Position numbers and translations under genes: made by a program
Source of the DNA: Neobacillus cucumis
Lineage (GTDB): Bacteria > Bacillota > Bacilli > Bacillales_B > DSM-18226
Direction: 5' to 3'
Length of the DNA stretch: 64,000 nt
Assembly: GCF_016107705.1 (NCBI RefSeq)
Contig: NZ_JAEHGC010000015.1
Location: forward strand, 62,001 to 126,000
In this document: positions 25,096 through 33,214 of the stretch, piece by piece
Position numbering within the stretch: the first letter of the stretch is position 1
Layout of the letters: every line of letters begins with the position of its first letter
Notes under the pieces: generated by a model
Database searches by the model: none
Seen by the model: only the letters and a program-made list of their open reading frames with translations
Told to the model about the DNA's origin: nothing

Positions 25096-26817
25096 TTAGG
25101 CTGAAACAAAATTTCCTAACACAATCTCATCCACTTCGTCGCCTTCAAGTGTCTCCTTTTTTAATAAAGCATGCACTAATTGCTGATACTGTTGATGATG
25201 GTTTTGAATTAGGGTTTGGGCTTTTTCTAATCCTTTGTCAAAAAGTTCCTGCATCTTTGCTTCCTTATCCTGTTTATTAAATGTAAGAGTAAAACCATTT
25301 TGTAGCATTCCTGTATCAACCATTTGTTCAATAATCTGTTTCGCCTGCTGGACATCACCGCTAACACCAATACTGTGTTCACCCAGCATCATTCTTTCAG
25401 CTACACCGCCGGCTAAAATCATTGCAATCCGCTCAAGTAGATCACTAGTGGTTGATAAATGAAGTTCTTTTGGAATTGGTGCAACATAGCCAAGTGCATC
25501 ACCACGAGGAATGATGGTGGCTTTTCTAACAGAACCCGGTTTTGTGACAGAAGCAACTAGCGCATGTCCTGCTTCATGAATGGCTACACGGCGCTTGGTT
25601 TCAGAATCCTGTAATGTACGAGAAGTACTTCCTAAAATTGTACGGTCTAGTGCATAATCAAGGTCTTCCTTATAAATCATATCTTTGCTGTTTCGAACAG
25701 CACGTCGGCTCGCTGTTTCGAATAGAGATTGAAGCTCGGCACCTGAAAAACCGGATGTGCTCTCGGCTAAGTCATCCAATGAGGCAAGAACATCTTTAGC
25801 GATTGCCTTTCCTTTCGTATGAATAGCGATAATCTCCTTTCTTCCCTTTGTGTCTGGAAGAGGGACATGGAATGAGAAGTCAATCCTTCCCGGACGCAGG
25901 AATGCATCATCGAGCATATCTTTACGATTGGTTGCTGCGATAAATAGGATCCCGTCATTGTCATGACCGCCATCCAGCTGCACAAGAAGCTCTGTTAATG
26001 TTTTTTCAGCCTCTTCCCCGCCATGCGCTTTTCTTTTTCCGGCAAGAGCATCCACCTCATCAATAAAGATTACAGCTGGACTTTGCTTTCTTGCTGCTTG
26101 GAATAAAGAACGAACCCTGCTGGCCCCGACGCCGACAAATAGTTCATTAAAGGCTGATCCGCTAGCAGAAAAAAATGACGCATTTAGCTCGCGTGCCATG
26201 GCCTGGGCTAATAATGTTTTACCAGTACCCGGAGGTCCGTATAACAAAACCCCTTTTGGCGGTTTAATCCCTAATTTTAGTGCTCTTTCCGGCTCCTTTA
26301 AGGTTGAAAGGGTTTGTAAAATTTCTTCCTTCATTTCCTCTCCAATTCCTCCAACATCATCTAATGTAGTGGAAGGTAGAGTACGTGCTTTCGCAACACT
26401 ATTTTTCATGGAGTTGCCTAGCCCGAAACCGCCCTTACTCTTTTGCAGGGCGAATGCTGCTCCGGCGAGAAGAATAATGACCCCGCCAAGTACCCATTTT
26501 CCGTACGGGCTGCTATTCGAATAGGAATAATTAATATTATATTTTTCAACTAGCTTGTCTACCATTTGACTGTTAGGGGGAACATGAGAAATATATTGAG
26601 CGTTTCCTGCTTTAATGTGAATGCTGCCGTCAGCCCGTTCAGTTAAAGTGACCGTCTTACCCTGCTGATTTTGGATCGTTTTCTCCACAGATGAGAATGG
26701 AATCGCCACCTCAGCTTTCGAACTTTGAACCACCCAAATAATACCTGATACCACAAATATAAACGCTACAAAGAGCGGAATAAACTTTGAAACTATTCTT
26801 TTCGTTTTTTCATTCAA
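25096..26817 (-). CDS. FtsH-like membrane AAA+ zinc protease
   Basis: A 573-aa membrane protease. The N-terminal transmembrane helix (~11-31), a small extracytoplasmic domain and a second helix (~108-125) match FtsH topology. The AAA domain has Walker A GPPGTGKT (194-201), Walker B FIDEVD (251-256) and the arginine-finger region RPGRID. The peptidase carries HEAGH (414-418). It is shorter than housekeeping FtsH (~640 aa), lacks its acidic tail, and lies outside the tilS-hpt-ftsH context. It is therefore likely a paralogue with a specialised role. A strong terminator follows on the minus strand. Confidence 0.85.
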   Translation of the reverse strand: MNEKTKRIVSKFIPLFVAFIFVVSGIIWVVQSSKAEVAIPFSSVEKTIQNQQGKTVTLTERADGSIHIKAGNAQYISHVPPNSQMVDKLVEKYNINYSYSNSSPYGKWVLGGVIILLAGAAFALQKSKGGFGLGNSMKNSVAKARTLPSTTLDDVGGIGEEMKEEILQTLSTLKEPERALKLGIKPPKGVLLYGPPGTGKTLLAQAMARELNASFFSASGSAFNELFVGVGASRVRSLFQAARKQSPAVIFIDEVDALAGKRKAHGGEEAEKTLTELLVQLDGGHDNDGILFIAATNRKDMLDDAFLRPGRIDFSFHVPLPDTKGRKEIIAIHTKGKAIAKDVLASLDDLAESTSGFSGAELQSLFETASRRAVRNSKDMIYKEDLDYALDRTILGSTSRTLQDSETKRRVAIHEAGHALVASVTKPGSVRKATIIPRGDALGYVAPIPKELHLSTTSDLLERIAMILAGGVAERMMLGEHSIGVSGDVQQAKQIIEQMVDTGMLQNGFTLTFNKQDKEAKMQELFDKGLEKAQTLIQNHHQQYQQLVHALLKKETLEGDEVDEIVLGNFVSA

Positions 26818-26911
26818 TTACGATCATCTCCTTTAACAAGAGTACTACTATATTATAAAAGGGATTTCGGAAAAAAGGACGTGGGAATCAGAGGAAAAAG
26901 CATAGATGTCA

Positions 26912-26946
26912 GAAAAAAAGAGCCTTTCCGATATCAGAAAGGAAGC
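26912..26946 (-). terminator. Terminator after the 85-aa gene
   Basis: On the minus strand CTTTC-GATATC-GAAAG forms the stem core, extended by AGC/GCT, and is followed by CTTTTTTTC. Confidence 0.75.
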
Positions 26947-26961
26947 TATATCGTATAAGAA

Positions 26962-27219
26962 TTAAAGGGTCCGAAGGGTTGGAATGATGGGTGCCAATAC
27001 ACTTTGAGCAAGGACACCAATACTCACTCCTTGGCTTTGTGCTTTGCTCCATTTAAAAACATGAACTTTTTCTGTCTTTCCTTCATACAAAAATAATAAC
27101 TGATCGCCATCTTCGACAACCCCGATTTTTTTATAAGGGATATGATTCTCCTTAAGAACAATCTCAAATGCTTTATGTATTAAATTTAAGGTAGGTTGAT
27201 CAAACGATGTAATATTCAT
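26962..27219 (-). CDS. Small protein of unknown function
   Basis: An 85-aa protein that I do not recognise. It starts MNITSFDQPTLNLIHKAFE, with a soluble helix-strand pattern (GVVEDGDQLLFLYEG, then KVHVFKWSK), and ends in a mildly hydrophobic GVLAQSVLAPIIPTL. AGGAGG lies ~6 nt before the ATG. It has its own terminator, and lies divergent from prfC, so it is an independent transcript. The start codon and ribosome-binding site make a real gene likely. Confidence 0.7.
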   Translation of the reverse strand: MNITSFDQPTLNLIHKAFEIVLKENHIPYKKIGVVEDGDQLLFLYEGKTEKVHVFKWSKAQSQGVSIGVLAQSVLAPIIPTLRTL

Positions 27220-27401
27220 TATTTCCTCCTAAATTTTTATAAAATAAATTAATAAATGGCTTTCTTCATTATATTCTTATTTCCTGGGATAAAAAAGAAA
27301 TAATTGATGTCGATTAATTGAAGATTGCAAAGTAATCACAAGACATATAAGATTGAAGTTATGGACAAAAACTAATTGTCAAAAAAAGAGAGGAAGTCAA
27401 G

Positions 27402-28982
27402 ATGGGAAACAAATTTACAGAAGAAGTATTATCGCGCCGGACCTTTGCTATTATTTCCCACCCAGATGCCGGTAAAACAACATTGACTGAAAAATTGTTA
27501 TTATTCGGTGGCGCCATTCGGGATGCGGGAACGGTAAAAGCAAAAAAAACAGGGAAATTTGCGACAAGTGACTGGATGGAAATTGAAAAGCAGCGGGGAA
27601 TTTCTGTTACATCCAGTGTGATGCAATTTGATTATGATGGTTTTCGTGTCAATATATTGGACACTCCTGGGCACCAGGATTTTAGTGAGGATACGTATCG
27701 TACTTTAATGGCTGTTGATAGCGCCGTAATGATTATAGACTCCGCAAAAGGGATTGAGGAACAAACACTTAAATTATTTAAAGTTTGCCGGATGCGGGGA
27801 ATTCCAATTTTCACGTTTATGAATAAGCTTGACCGCCAAGGGAAACCGCCTCTTGAGCTACTGGCAGAATTGGAAGAGGTACTAGGAATTGAATCCTATC
27901 CAATGAATTGGCCTATCGGAATGGGGAAAGAATTCCTAGGGATCTATGACCGTTACCACAATCGCGTTGAGCAATTCCGAGTCAGTGACGAAGATCGATT
28001 TCTCCCTTTAAATAAAGAAGGCGAGATTGAAGGGGATCATCCGATTAAGAATTCCGGCCTTTATGATCAAACATTAGAGGAAATCCTGCTTCTTAACGAA
28101 GCGGGAAATGAGTTTTCCGCAGAAAAGGTAGCTGAAGGTACGTTAACACCTGTTTTCTTTGGTAGTGCTTTAACGAACTTTGGTGTACAGACTTTCTTGG
28201 AGTCTTACCTGCAATTTGCTCCGGCGCCAAAAGCACGAAATTCATCTATTGGGGAAATTGATCCGCTTGGTGAGAATTTTTCAGGTTTTGTATTTAAAAT
28301 TCAAGCGAACATGAATCCTGCCCACCGTGACCGGATTGCCTTTGTTCGAATTTGTTCAGGTAAATTCGAACGTGGGATGACTGTAAATATTCCTCGCCTT
28401 GGGAAACAATTAAAGCTTTCCCAATCGACCTCGTTTATGGCGGAAGAAAGAAATACCGTGGATGAGGCTGTAAGCGGTGATATTATCGGCTTATATGACA
28501 CTGGTACCTATCAAATCGGTGATACATTGACGACTGGAAAAGACGACTTTCAATATGAAAGACTGCCGCAATTTACACCTGAGCTCTATGTGAAGGTATC
28601 TGCAAAGAACGTCATGAAGCAAAAGTCATTTTATAAAGGGATTCAACAGCTTGTTCAAGAAGGAGCTATTCAGCTCTACAAAACGTTTAGAATGGAAGAA
28701 TATTTGTTAGGCGCAGTTGGACAACTGCAATTTGAAGTCTTTGAGCATCGTATGAAAAATGAATACAATGCTGAGGTCCTAATGGAGCGTATGGGATCAA
28801 AGATTGCCAGATGGGTCGAAGGTGATGAAGTGGACGAAAATTTATCCAGCTCTCGAAGTTTGCTTGTAAAAGATCGTTATGACCATAATGTGTTTTTATT
28901 CGAGAACGACTTCGCACTAAGATGGTTCCAAGAGAAAAACCCATCCGTCAAACTATATAACCCAATGGACCAACATGAATGA
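27402..28982 (+). CDS. prfC: Peptide chain release factor 3
   Basis: A GTPase that recycles RF1/RF2 from the ribosome after termination. The 526 aa include the G1 motif SHPDAGKTT, the switch/G2 region with [12 protein letters not shown]3 DTPGH, G4 NKLD and domain II/III features of the EF-G-like family, with [11 protein letters not shown] and the typical ending [14 protein letters not shown]. This separates it from EF-G and LepA. It is a single gene with GAGGAAG upstream of ATG and a terminator downstream. Confidence 0.96.
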   Translation: MGNKFTEEVLSRRTFAIISHPDAGKTTLTEKLLLFGGAIRDAGTVKAKKTGKFATSDWMEIEKQRGISVTSSVMQFDYDGFRVNILDTPGHQDFSEDTYRTLMAVDSAVMIIDSAKGIEEQTLKLFKVCRMRGIPIFTFMNKLDRQGKPPLELLAELEEVLGIESYPMNWPIGMGKEFLGIYDRYHNRVEQFRVSDEDRFLPLNKEGEIEGDHPIKNSGLYDQTLEEILLLNEAGNEFSAEKVAEGTLTPVFFGSALTNFGVQTFLESYLQFAPAPKARNSSIGEIDPLGENFSGFVFKIQANMNPAHRDRIAFVRICSGKFERGMTVNIPRLGKQLKLSQSTSFMAEERNTVDEAVSGDIIGLYDTGTYQIGDTLTTGKDDFQYERLPQFTPELYVKVSAKNVMKQKSFYKGIQQLVQEGAIQLYKTFRMEEYLLGAVGQLQFEVFEHRMKNEYNAEVLMERMGSKIARWVEGDEVDENLSSSRSLLVKDRYDHNVFLFENDFALRWFQEKNPSVKLYNPMDQHE

Positions 28983-29004
28983 ATAATTGTTTAATAAAAA
29001 CCGC

Positions 29005-29035
29005 AACCCCCATTTTTAGCTTATGGGGGTTTTTT
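29005..29035 (+). terminator. Terminator after prfC
   Basis: AACCCCCAT / ATGGGGGTT stem with a TTTTAGCTT loop and T6. Confidence 0.92.
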
Positions 29036-29055
29036 CCTGTATAAAAATTATTTTT

Positions 29056-29087
29056 AAACCCCCACAAAACTCTTTAACATAACCGTA
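29056..29087 (+). promoter_or_regulatory. Candidate SigI-type autoregulatory promoter
   Basis: AAACCCCC (29056-29063), about 20 bp, then CGTA (29084-29087). This resembles the C-run -35 and CGWA -10 described for SigI promoters, and it precedes sigI. A SigA-like TATAAT (29248-29253) sits much closer to the start codon but lacks a good -35. The assignment is inferred. Confidence 0.45.
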
Positions 29088-29277
29088 CTTTTGTAATAGA
29101 AAAAGCGATCGCAAAAAATCTTAAGGAGAGGAAAAAACTGACAAGAAAACGGTCTCATTTTGGACAATAAACTTGAAGATTAACAGTTGTAACAAACTGT
29201 ATTCTATTGGTAATGACCCACTAAAATCTATAACATCATCCGTATGGTATAATTGGGTGAATAGAGAGGTGAGTCTA

Positions 29278-30024
29278 ATGCTCAGTTTGTTGTTCATGAC
29301 CAAAAAGAAGAAAAAAACACTGGAGGAATCGGTCAAATTAATTCAGCAAGGGGACCGTATTCTACTTAATGAACTGATTGAATCATACAAGCCATTTATT
29401 GCGAAAACAGTTTCGTCTGTATGCAAACGATATATATATGAATCGGATGATGAATTCAGCATTGGTCTTTTAGCCTTTAATGAAGCGATTGAAAAATATT
29501 CATCCGAGCGGGGAAGTTCCCTATTAAGTTTTTCTGAAGTTTTAATCAAAAGAAGAGTCATAGACTATATTCGTAAACAAACCAAAAATCAACATATAAG
29601 TCTTGATTTCCAAACCTCATCCCTCGAAGAGGAGTCTCCTGGTACGGTAATTGTAAACGAATTATCTCTTGAAAATTATCATAAAAAAACGGATGAGCAG
29701 CTAAGAAAAGATGAAATTATTCAATTTCAACAACTGCTGAAAACCTTTGATTTAAACTTCAGTGATTTAGTGGAAAATTCTCCAAAGCATGCAGATGCAA
29801 GAAAAAATGCAATTCTTACCGCCAAAATGATTGTTGATCACCCGGAGCTTAAAGAAATATTACTTGAAAAAAAACGTCTTCCCATTAAACAATTAGAAAA
29901 AATGGTAGATGTCAGCAGAAAAACAATCGAACGAAATCGTAAGTATATTATTGCAATTGCACTTATTTTATCAGGTGATTATGTTTTTCTAAAGGATTAT
30001 ATAAAGGGGGTGCTTGAGACATGA
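29278..30024 (+). CDS. sigI: RNA polymerase sigma factor SigI
   Basis: Heat-shock and cell-wall-related alternative sigma factor. About 248 aa: region 2 (SVKLIQQGDRILLNELIESYKPFI, with YSSERGSSLLSFSEVLIKRRVIDYIRK) and a C-terminal SigI-specific HTH (PIKQLEKMVDVSRKTIERNRKYIIAIALILSGDY). ATG 29278 is chosen because AGAGAGGTGAG lies just upstream and the longer frame from 29173 adds atypical residues. The stop overlaps the rsgI start (ATGA), so sigma factor and anti-sigma factor are coupled. Confidence 0.93.
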   Translation: MLSLLFMTKKKKKTLEESVKLIQQGDRILLNELIESYKPFIAKTVSSVCKRYIYESDDEFSIGLLAFNEAIEKYSSERGSSLLSFSEVLIKRRVIDYIRKQTKNQHISLDFQTSSLEEESPGTVIVNELSLENYHKKTDEQLRKDEIIQFQQLLKTFDLNFSDLVENSPKHADARKNAILTAKMIVDHPELKEILLEKKRLPIKQLEKMVDVSRKTIERNRKYIIAIALILSGDYVFLKDYIKGVLET

Positions 30025-31196
30025 AAAAGGGAATTGTAATGGAAATTGATGATGCATTTCTATTGCTTTTAACCCCGGAGGGTGAATTTTTACGCGCAAG
30101 AAAAAGGAATCAACCCTATGAAATTGGTGAAGAAATTCACTTTTTTCCCATTGAAAATACTGATTTACGTGCATCCCAATCCAGACGTTCGGTAAAAAAT
30201 CTGTTCAAAATGAAACCTGTATGGGCAGGGCTAATGGTTCTCCTTTTAATTCTAGCTTCCTTTATCCCTGCTTACCAAGATAACAAGGCCTATGCTTATA
30301 TGTCGATTGATGTAAATCCAAGTATTGAGCTTGGTGTAAATAAGAAGATGAAGGTAGTCGAATTAACAGGCTTTAATGAATCGGGAAAGGAAATCATAGC
30401 GAATATTCCTAACTGGCAGAAAAAGGACGTTTCTGATCTCACTCAAGATCTTCTTAGCGAGATGAAAAAAGAAGGCTATTTGAATGATCGTAAACAGGTT
30501 ATTATTTCTACCGTTCGGACGGAAAAGGCAGAAAAACCGGTTGAAGATAAGCTGAAAGAAAACATTGAGGAAATTAAAGAAACAGTAAATAAACAGCATT
30601 TAGAAGCCACCGTTCTAAAGGGTTCAGAAAAAGAACGGAAAGAAGCTCATCAATTAGGGCTTACGACAGGGAAATATAAAGAAAATAAAATCCAAACGAT
30701 TCAAAATGCTGAACATAAGGAAACGAAATGGATTAATGGAAAGTCTAAAAGCCAAAAGGCAGTTCCGGCACCTATGGCACAACCTGCGTTACCGCCGGGA
30801 CAGCAAAAGAAACTTGATGGGGACAAAAATAAATCCAATAATGTCTCTGCTAAAAAAGGAAAACAAATGAATCAACCTCCATCGAACCGTCCACAAGGTA
30901 AGATGAAAAATAAATCGGAAAAGAAATCGAAAAAACAAGAAAAAAAGGATCAGAGTTCAAAGGATTCAAAACCTGACCATAAAAATAATTCAAATCAAAA
31001 GAAAAATTCAAGTCACAAGAACCAAAACAGTAAAAAAACCAATTCCGTCCACAAGAAACAATTAAGTAATAAGAATAAATCCAGTCACAAGGGAAATTCA
31101 AATCAAAAAGCAAAGGGAAAAGAGAAGCACCCTCAATCAAGCAAGATTAAAAACAGCAGCCAAGAATGGTATCGTTACAAGCATAAAAATAGGTAA
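30021..31196 (+). CDS. rsgI: Membrane anti-sigma factor RsgI
   Basis: A 391-aa single-pass protein holding SigI inactive. The N-terminal ~50 residues form the RsgI anti-sigma domain (MKKGIVMEIDDAFLLLLTPEGEF), followed by a transmembrane helix (68-85) and a conserved extracytoplasmic domain (AYAYMSIDVNPSIELGVN) where cleavage is known in relatives. From about residue 235 the tail is extremely rich in Lys, Asn, Ser and Gln (repeats like KNSSHKNQNS), suggesting binding to anionic wall polymers. No carbohydrate-binding module is present, unlike clostridial RsgI proteins. Confidence 0.92.
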   Translation: MKKGIVMEIDDAFLLLLTPEGEFLRARKRNQPYEIGEEIHFFPIENTDLRASQSRRSVKNLFKMKPVWAGLMVLLLILASFIPAYQDNKAYAYMSIDVNPSIELGVNKKMKVVELTGFNESGKEIIANIPNWQKKDVSDLTQDLLSEMKKEGYLNDRKQVIISTVRTEKAEKPVEDKLKENIEEIKETVNKQHLEATVLKGSEKERKEAHQLGLTTGKYKENKIQTIQNAEHKETKWINGKSKSQKAVPAPMAQPALPPGQQKKLDGDKNKSNNVSAKKGKQMNQPPSNRPQGKMKNKSEKKSKKQEKKDQSSKDSKPDHKNNSNQKKNSSHKNQNSKKTNSVHKKQLSNKNKSSHKGNSNQKAKGKEKHPQSSKIKNSSQEWYRYKHKNR

Positions 31197-31197
31197 A

Positions 31198-31227
31198 AAG
31201 TCCGGCTATCCTGCCGGACTTTTTTTC
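31198..31227 (+). terminator. Terminator after sigI-rsgI
   Basis: AAGTCCGGC / GCCGGACTT stem, TATCCT loop and T7. Confidence 0.93.
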
Positions 31228-31241
31228 AGCCAATTATGAAA

Positions 31242-31445
31242 TTATTCTTGTGAGGAATTTCCTGATAATTGTGCCTGAGCCTGCTTGACAAGTCGCTTGG
31301 TGATTTCGCCCCCAACAGAACCATTTGCCCGTGAGACTGTATCTGACCCTAAATGTACACCAAACTCTTGCGCTATTTCATATTTAACTTGATCCAAGTA
31401 CTGTTCAATGCCTGGAACTAATAATTTATTACTGCTATTAGCCAT
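31242..31445 (-). CDS. Alpha/beta-type small acid-soluble spore protein
   Basis: A 67-aa DNA-binding spore protein that saturates spore DNA and protects it from UV and heat. It shows both SASP signatures: [10 protein letters not shown], which holds the Gpr protease cleavage site, and [15 protein letters not shown] 31445 is preferred over 31454 since AAGGAG lies 9 nt upstream and [11 protein letters not shown] is the standard start. The leader has a small ACAGAGA/TCTCTGT hairpin (31469-31487). Which of the several ssp paralogues it is cannot be decided. Confidence 0.95.
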   Translation of the reverse strand: MANSSNKLLVPGIEQYLDQVKYEIAQEFGVHLGSDTVSRANGSVGGEITKRLVKQAQAQLSGNSSQE

Positions 31446-31564
31446 AATCGTCAACTCCTTAAAATCGTTACAGAGAAAAAATCTCTGTAAGGATAGTATT
31501 TTTCATCGCTTTATTTTCATGAGTGGTAATGTTTTTCGGATATGGATATCTTAGAAAAATTAAT

Positions 31565-31918
31565 TTAGTCTGTTCCCTTTCCAACATCCTTTGAAGGATG
31601 CATAAAAGGGTAGGCTTTTGGTTTCCGTTTACTCTCAAGTAATTCCTTGTTTTCGGTTGTATTCCAACCGATATCATTTGTTGGATGAACCCACTCATCT
31701 CCTGCCATAATTTCAGGGTCTGTTTCATCTGTCCAATTTTCTAAAGGAGAATTATCAGATGCATACATACTGTCACCGATCACTACCCCATGTTTGTTAA
31801 CAAATGGTGTTTCCATTTTTATACCAGTACCCTCAAAACTCGGAGCATTGATTTGATGTGGCAAGGTTTCATCTATATCCAATGGTTTTAGAGATTTTTC
31901 GCGATTTTGCTTCGTCAT
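31565..31918 (-). CDS. DUF3905 protein
   Basis: A 117-aa soluble, acidic protein, rich in Trp, Asp and His. TPFVNKHGVVIGDSMYASDN, then ENWTDETDPEIMAGDEWVHPTNDIGW are typical of the DUF3905 family found in spore-forming Bacillaceae. The function is unknown. AGGAGTG precedes the ATG. It is upstream of, and in line with, the SASP gene. Confidence 0.82.
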   Translation of the reverse strand: MTKQNREKSLKPLDIDETLPHQINAPSFEGTGIKMETPFVNKHGVVIGDSMYASDNSPLENWTDETDPEIMAGDEWVHPTNDIGWNTTENKELLESKRKPKAYPFMHPSKDVGKGTD

Positions 31919-32052
31919 GAATCATTCACTCCTTTTTCTTATATTTTCCTACAGTAAAGAAAATTTATATTAAGAAAAAAAAGGAAATGAATGATTATCA
32001 CTGTTTGATAAAAACTACTTGTGTAAGATTATTTTTTTGGGAGGATTATACG

Positions 32053-32217
32053 ATGGCAAAAAGGAAAGCAGAAGTTAATGCAGTTGAAAAGTATTCTAAA
32101 ACCCCACATAAAAATGTTCAGGAAAGTGAATTTTCAGCAGAATTTTCTCATGGGGAAGATGATCACTTAAAGGGTGCTAATCGAAATTCTAAATTAGGAA
32201 GAAAGGGAAGAGGGTAA
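32053..32217 (+). CDS. Small basic hydrophilic protein, unknown
   Basis: 54 aa starting MAKRKAEVNAVEKY and ending RNSKLGRKGRG. It has no hydrophobic segment. TGGGAGG lies 8 nt before the ATG at 32053, so this start is preferred over the longer frame at 31987. The composition is like minor spore proteins, but I do not recognise a family. Its stop codon overlaps the start of the next mini-gene (TAATG). Confidence 0.65.
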   Translation: MAKRKAEVNAVEKYSKTPHKNVQESEFSAEFSHGEDDHLKGANRNSKLGRKGRG

Positions 32218-32354
32218 TGAAGCCAGGCAGCAAGGCACAAATTCCGAAAGAAGAATTCAGCATTGAATTTGGAGATGTAAACGGAACGAAGCTGTTTGAA
32301 ACACTTCAAATACCAAATAAAAATAAGAAGAAAACCGAAAGTAAAAAACAATAA
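32217..32354 (+). CDS. 45-residue basic protein coupled to the preceding gene
   Basis: MKPGSKAQIPKEEFSIEFGD starts at the TAATG overlap with the upstream gene, and GGAAGAGGG lies ~5-11 nt before the ATG. The tail is Lys-rich (NKNKKKTESKKQ). It is too short for standard gene calling. The tight coupling and the terminator directly after it (32357-32410) support a real gene. The function is unknown. Confidence 0.55.
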   Translation: MKPGSKAQIPKEEFSIEFGDVNGTKLFETLQIPNKNKKKTESKKQ

Positions 32355-32356
32355 AA

Positions 32357-32410
32357 AGCCGGCTTAAGCCGGCTAAGGCTGTCGAAAAATTCGATAGCCT
32401 TTATTTATTT
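32357..32410 (+). terminator. Double hairpin terminator
   Basis: A perfect palindrome, AGCCGGCTTAAGCCGGCT, is followed by AAGGCTGTCGAA / TTCGATAGCCTT with a T-rich tail. The second hairpin recurs at 56996-57025, also just before a copy of the large intergenic repeat. Confidence 0.8.
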
Positions 32411-32468
32411 ACCTTCTTTAAAAATTCTATAATGTAATTTAGTTTATTATAGGATGTTCAACAGGGCC

Positions 32469-32597
32469 GTTGATTTCCGCTCCAGGCACTTCGCTTTCCG
32501 CGGGCGTGCCGGGGAGCCTCCTCGTCGCTTCGCTCCTGCGGGGTCTCCCCTGCCCCGTACTCCCGCAGGAGTCTCCGTGCCTTCCTCTCCAATCAAC
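32469..32597. repeat. Large palindromic intergenic repeat, copy B (inverted relative to A)
   Basis: Begins GTTGATTTCCGCTCCAGGCA and ends CTTCCTCTCCAATCAAC. It has the same 129-bp length as copy A and is very similar to its reverse complement. It is the best-preserved copy and lies at the start of an 860-bp stretch with no gene (32355-33214). Confidence 0.9.
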
Positions 32598-32780
32598 AGG
32601 TGCATTCAATAAATAACACATCTCCCAATAAATATTTAAAAGTAAGTTTAGCCAAAAGAGTATATGCAAAAGTGAATTTGAATTTGTCTCAATCAATGAA
32701 TTAGTTCCGGACAACACCTTCTTCACCTGATTGACAAATATATAGATTTTTCCTTTCTTTGTTTTTAGAATAGATTAAAG

Positions 32781-32811
32781 GGCCTGTTGATTCGGACTGT
32801 CGTCTTTGAAA
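32781..32811. repeat. Fragment with the repeat's termini
   Basis: CTGTTGATTCGGACTGTCG then TTTGAAATCAACA retains the GTTGATT and AATCAAC ends with only ~17 bp between them. A second CGGACT-like stretch follows at about 32840. It looks like a decayed or related mini-element. Confidence 0.5.
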
Positions 32812-33010
32812 TCAACAAGCCTGTCTGAATTAGGGCTCCATTCGGACTCGATCGCCTTTTAAATCCTCAGTTTTGTACAATAGTATTTTTGTGAGCGATA
32901 TTAGTTGAAGAGGATAAAGCGAAATCTGGAAATAGCCGTACAAGGAAAAAGGTAGGGTTAATCGCTTATTTAAATCGAGAAAAATGTTTTTAAATTTAGG
33001 AAAGAAAAAA

Positions 33011-33050
33011 TTGCAACACACTTAGCCAGATTGGAAAGAGTGTGTTGCAA
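33011..33050. other. Long hairpin in gene-free region
   Basis: ATTGCAACACACT pairs with AGTGTGTTGCAAT (13 bp) around a ~14-nt loop and is followed by AATTTTGTT. It is terminator-like but no gene precedes it on either strand within 600 bp. Confidence 0.6.
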
Positions 33051-33069
33051 TAATTTTGTTGATTCGCTC

Positions 33070-33097
33070 CCTGTTGAATGGAGCGGAAATCAACAGG
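33070..33097. repeat. Deletion derivative of the large repeat (ends only)
   Basis: CCTGTTGA joined directly to ATGGAGCGGAAATCAACAGG. Both termini of the large repeat remain and the ~100-bp middle is missing. Confidence 0.7.
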
Positions 33098-33156
33098 CCC
33101 CTTAGCATGGAAAATCTTTTAATAAAAATGGGTATTTAAGTTTTAGAAAGAATGGA

Positions 33157-33190
33157 AAATTGCTAGGAAATATATCCTTTCTCGGCAATC
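33157..33190 (-). terminator. Terminator of the radical SAM gene
   Basis: On the minus strand GATTGCCGAGAAA pairs with TTTCCTAGCAAT, followed by TTTCC. A close relative at 57820-57857 ends the MFS gene. Confidence 0.75.
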
Positions 33191-33214
33191 AGAGGCCGGG
33201 TTAAAGCTGGCTCG

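Noticed and set aside
32439..32726. 95-aa minus-strand frame across repeat copy B
   Set aside because: Most of it translates the palindromic repeat. Similar frames across copies A and D (12017-12214, 57569-57766) differ in sequence, as expected for non-coding repeats.
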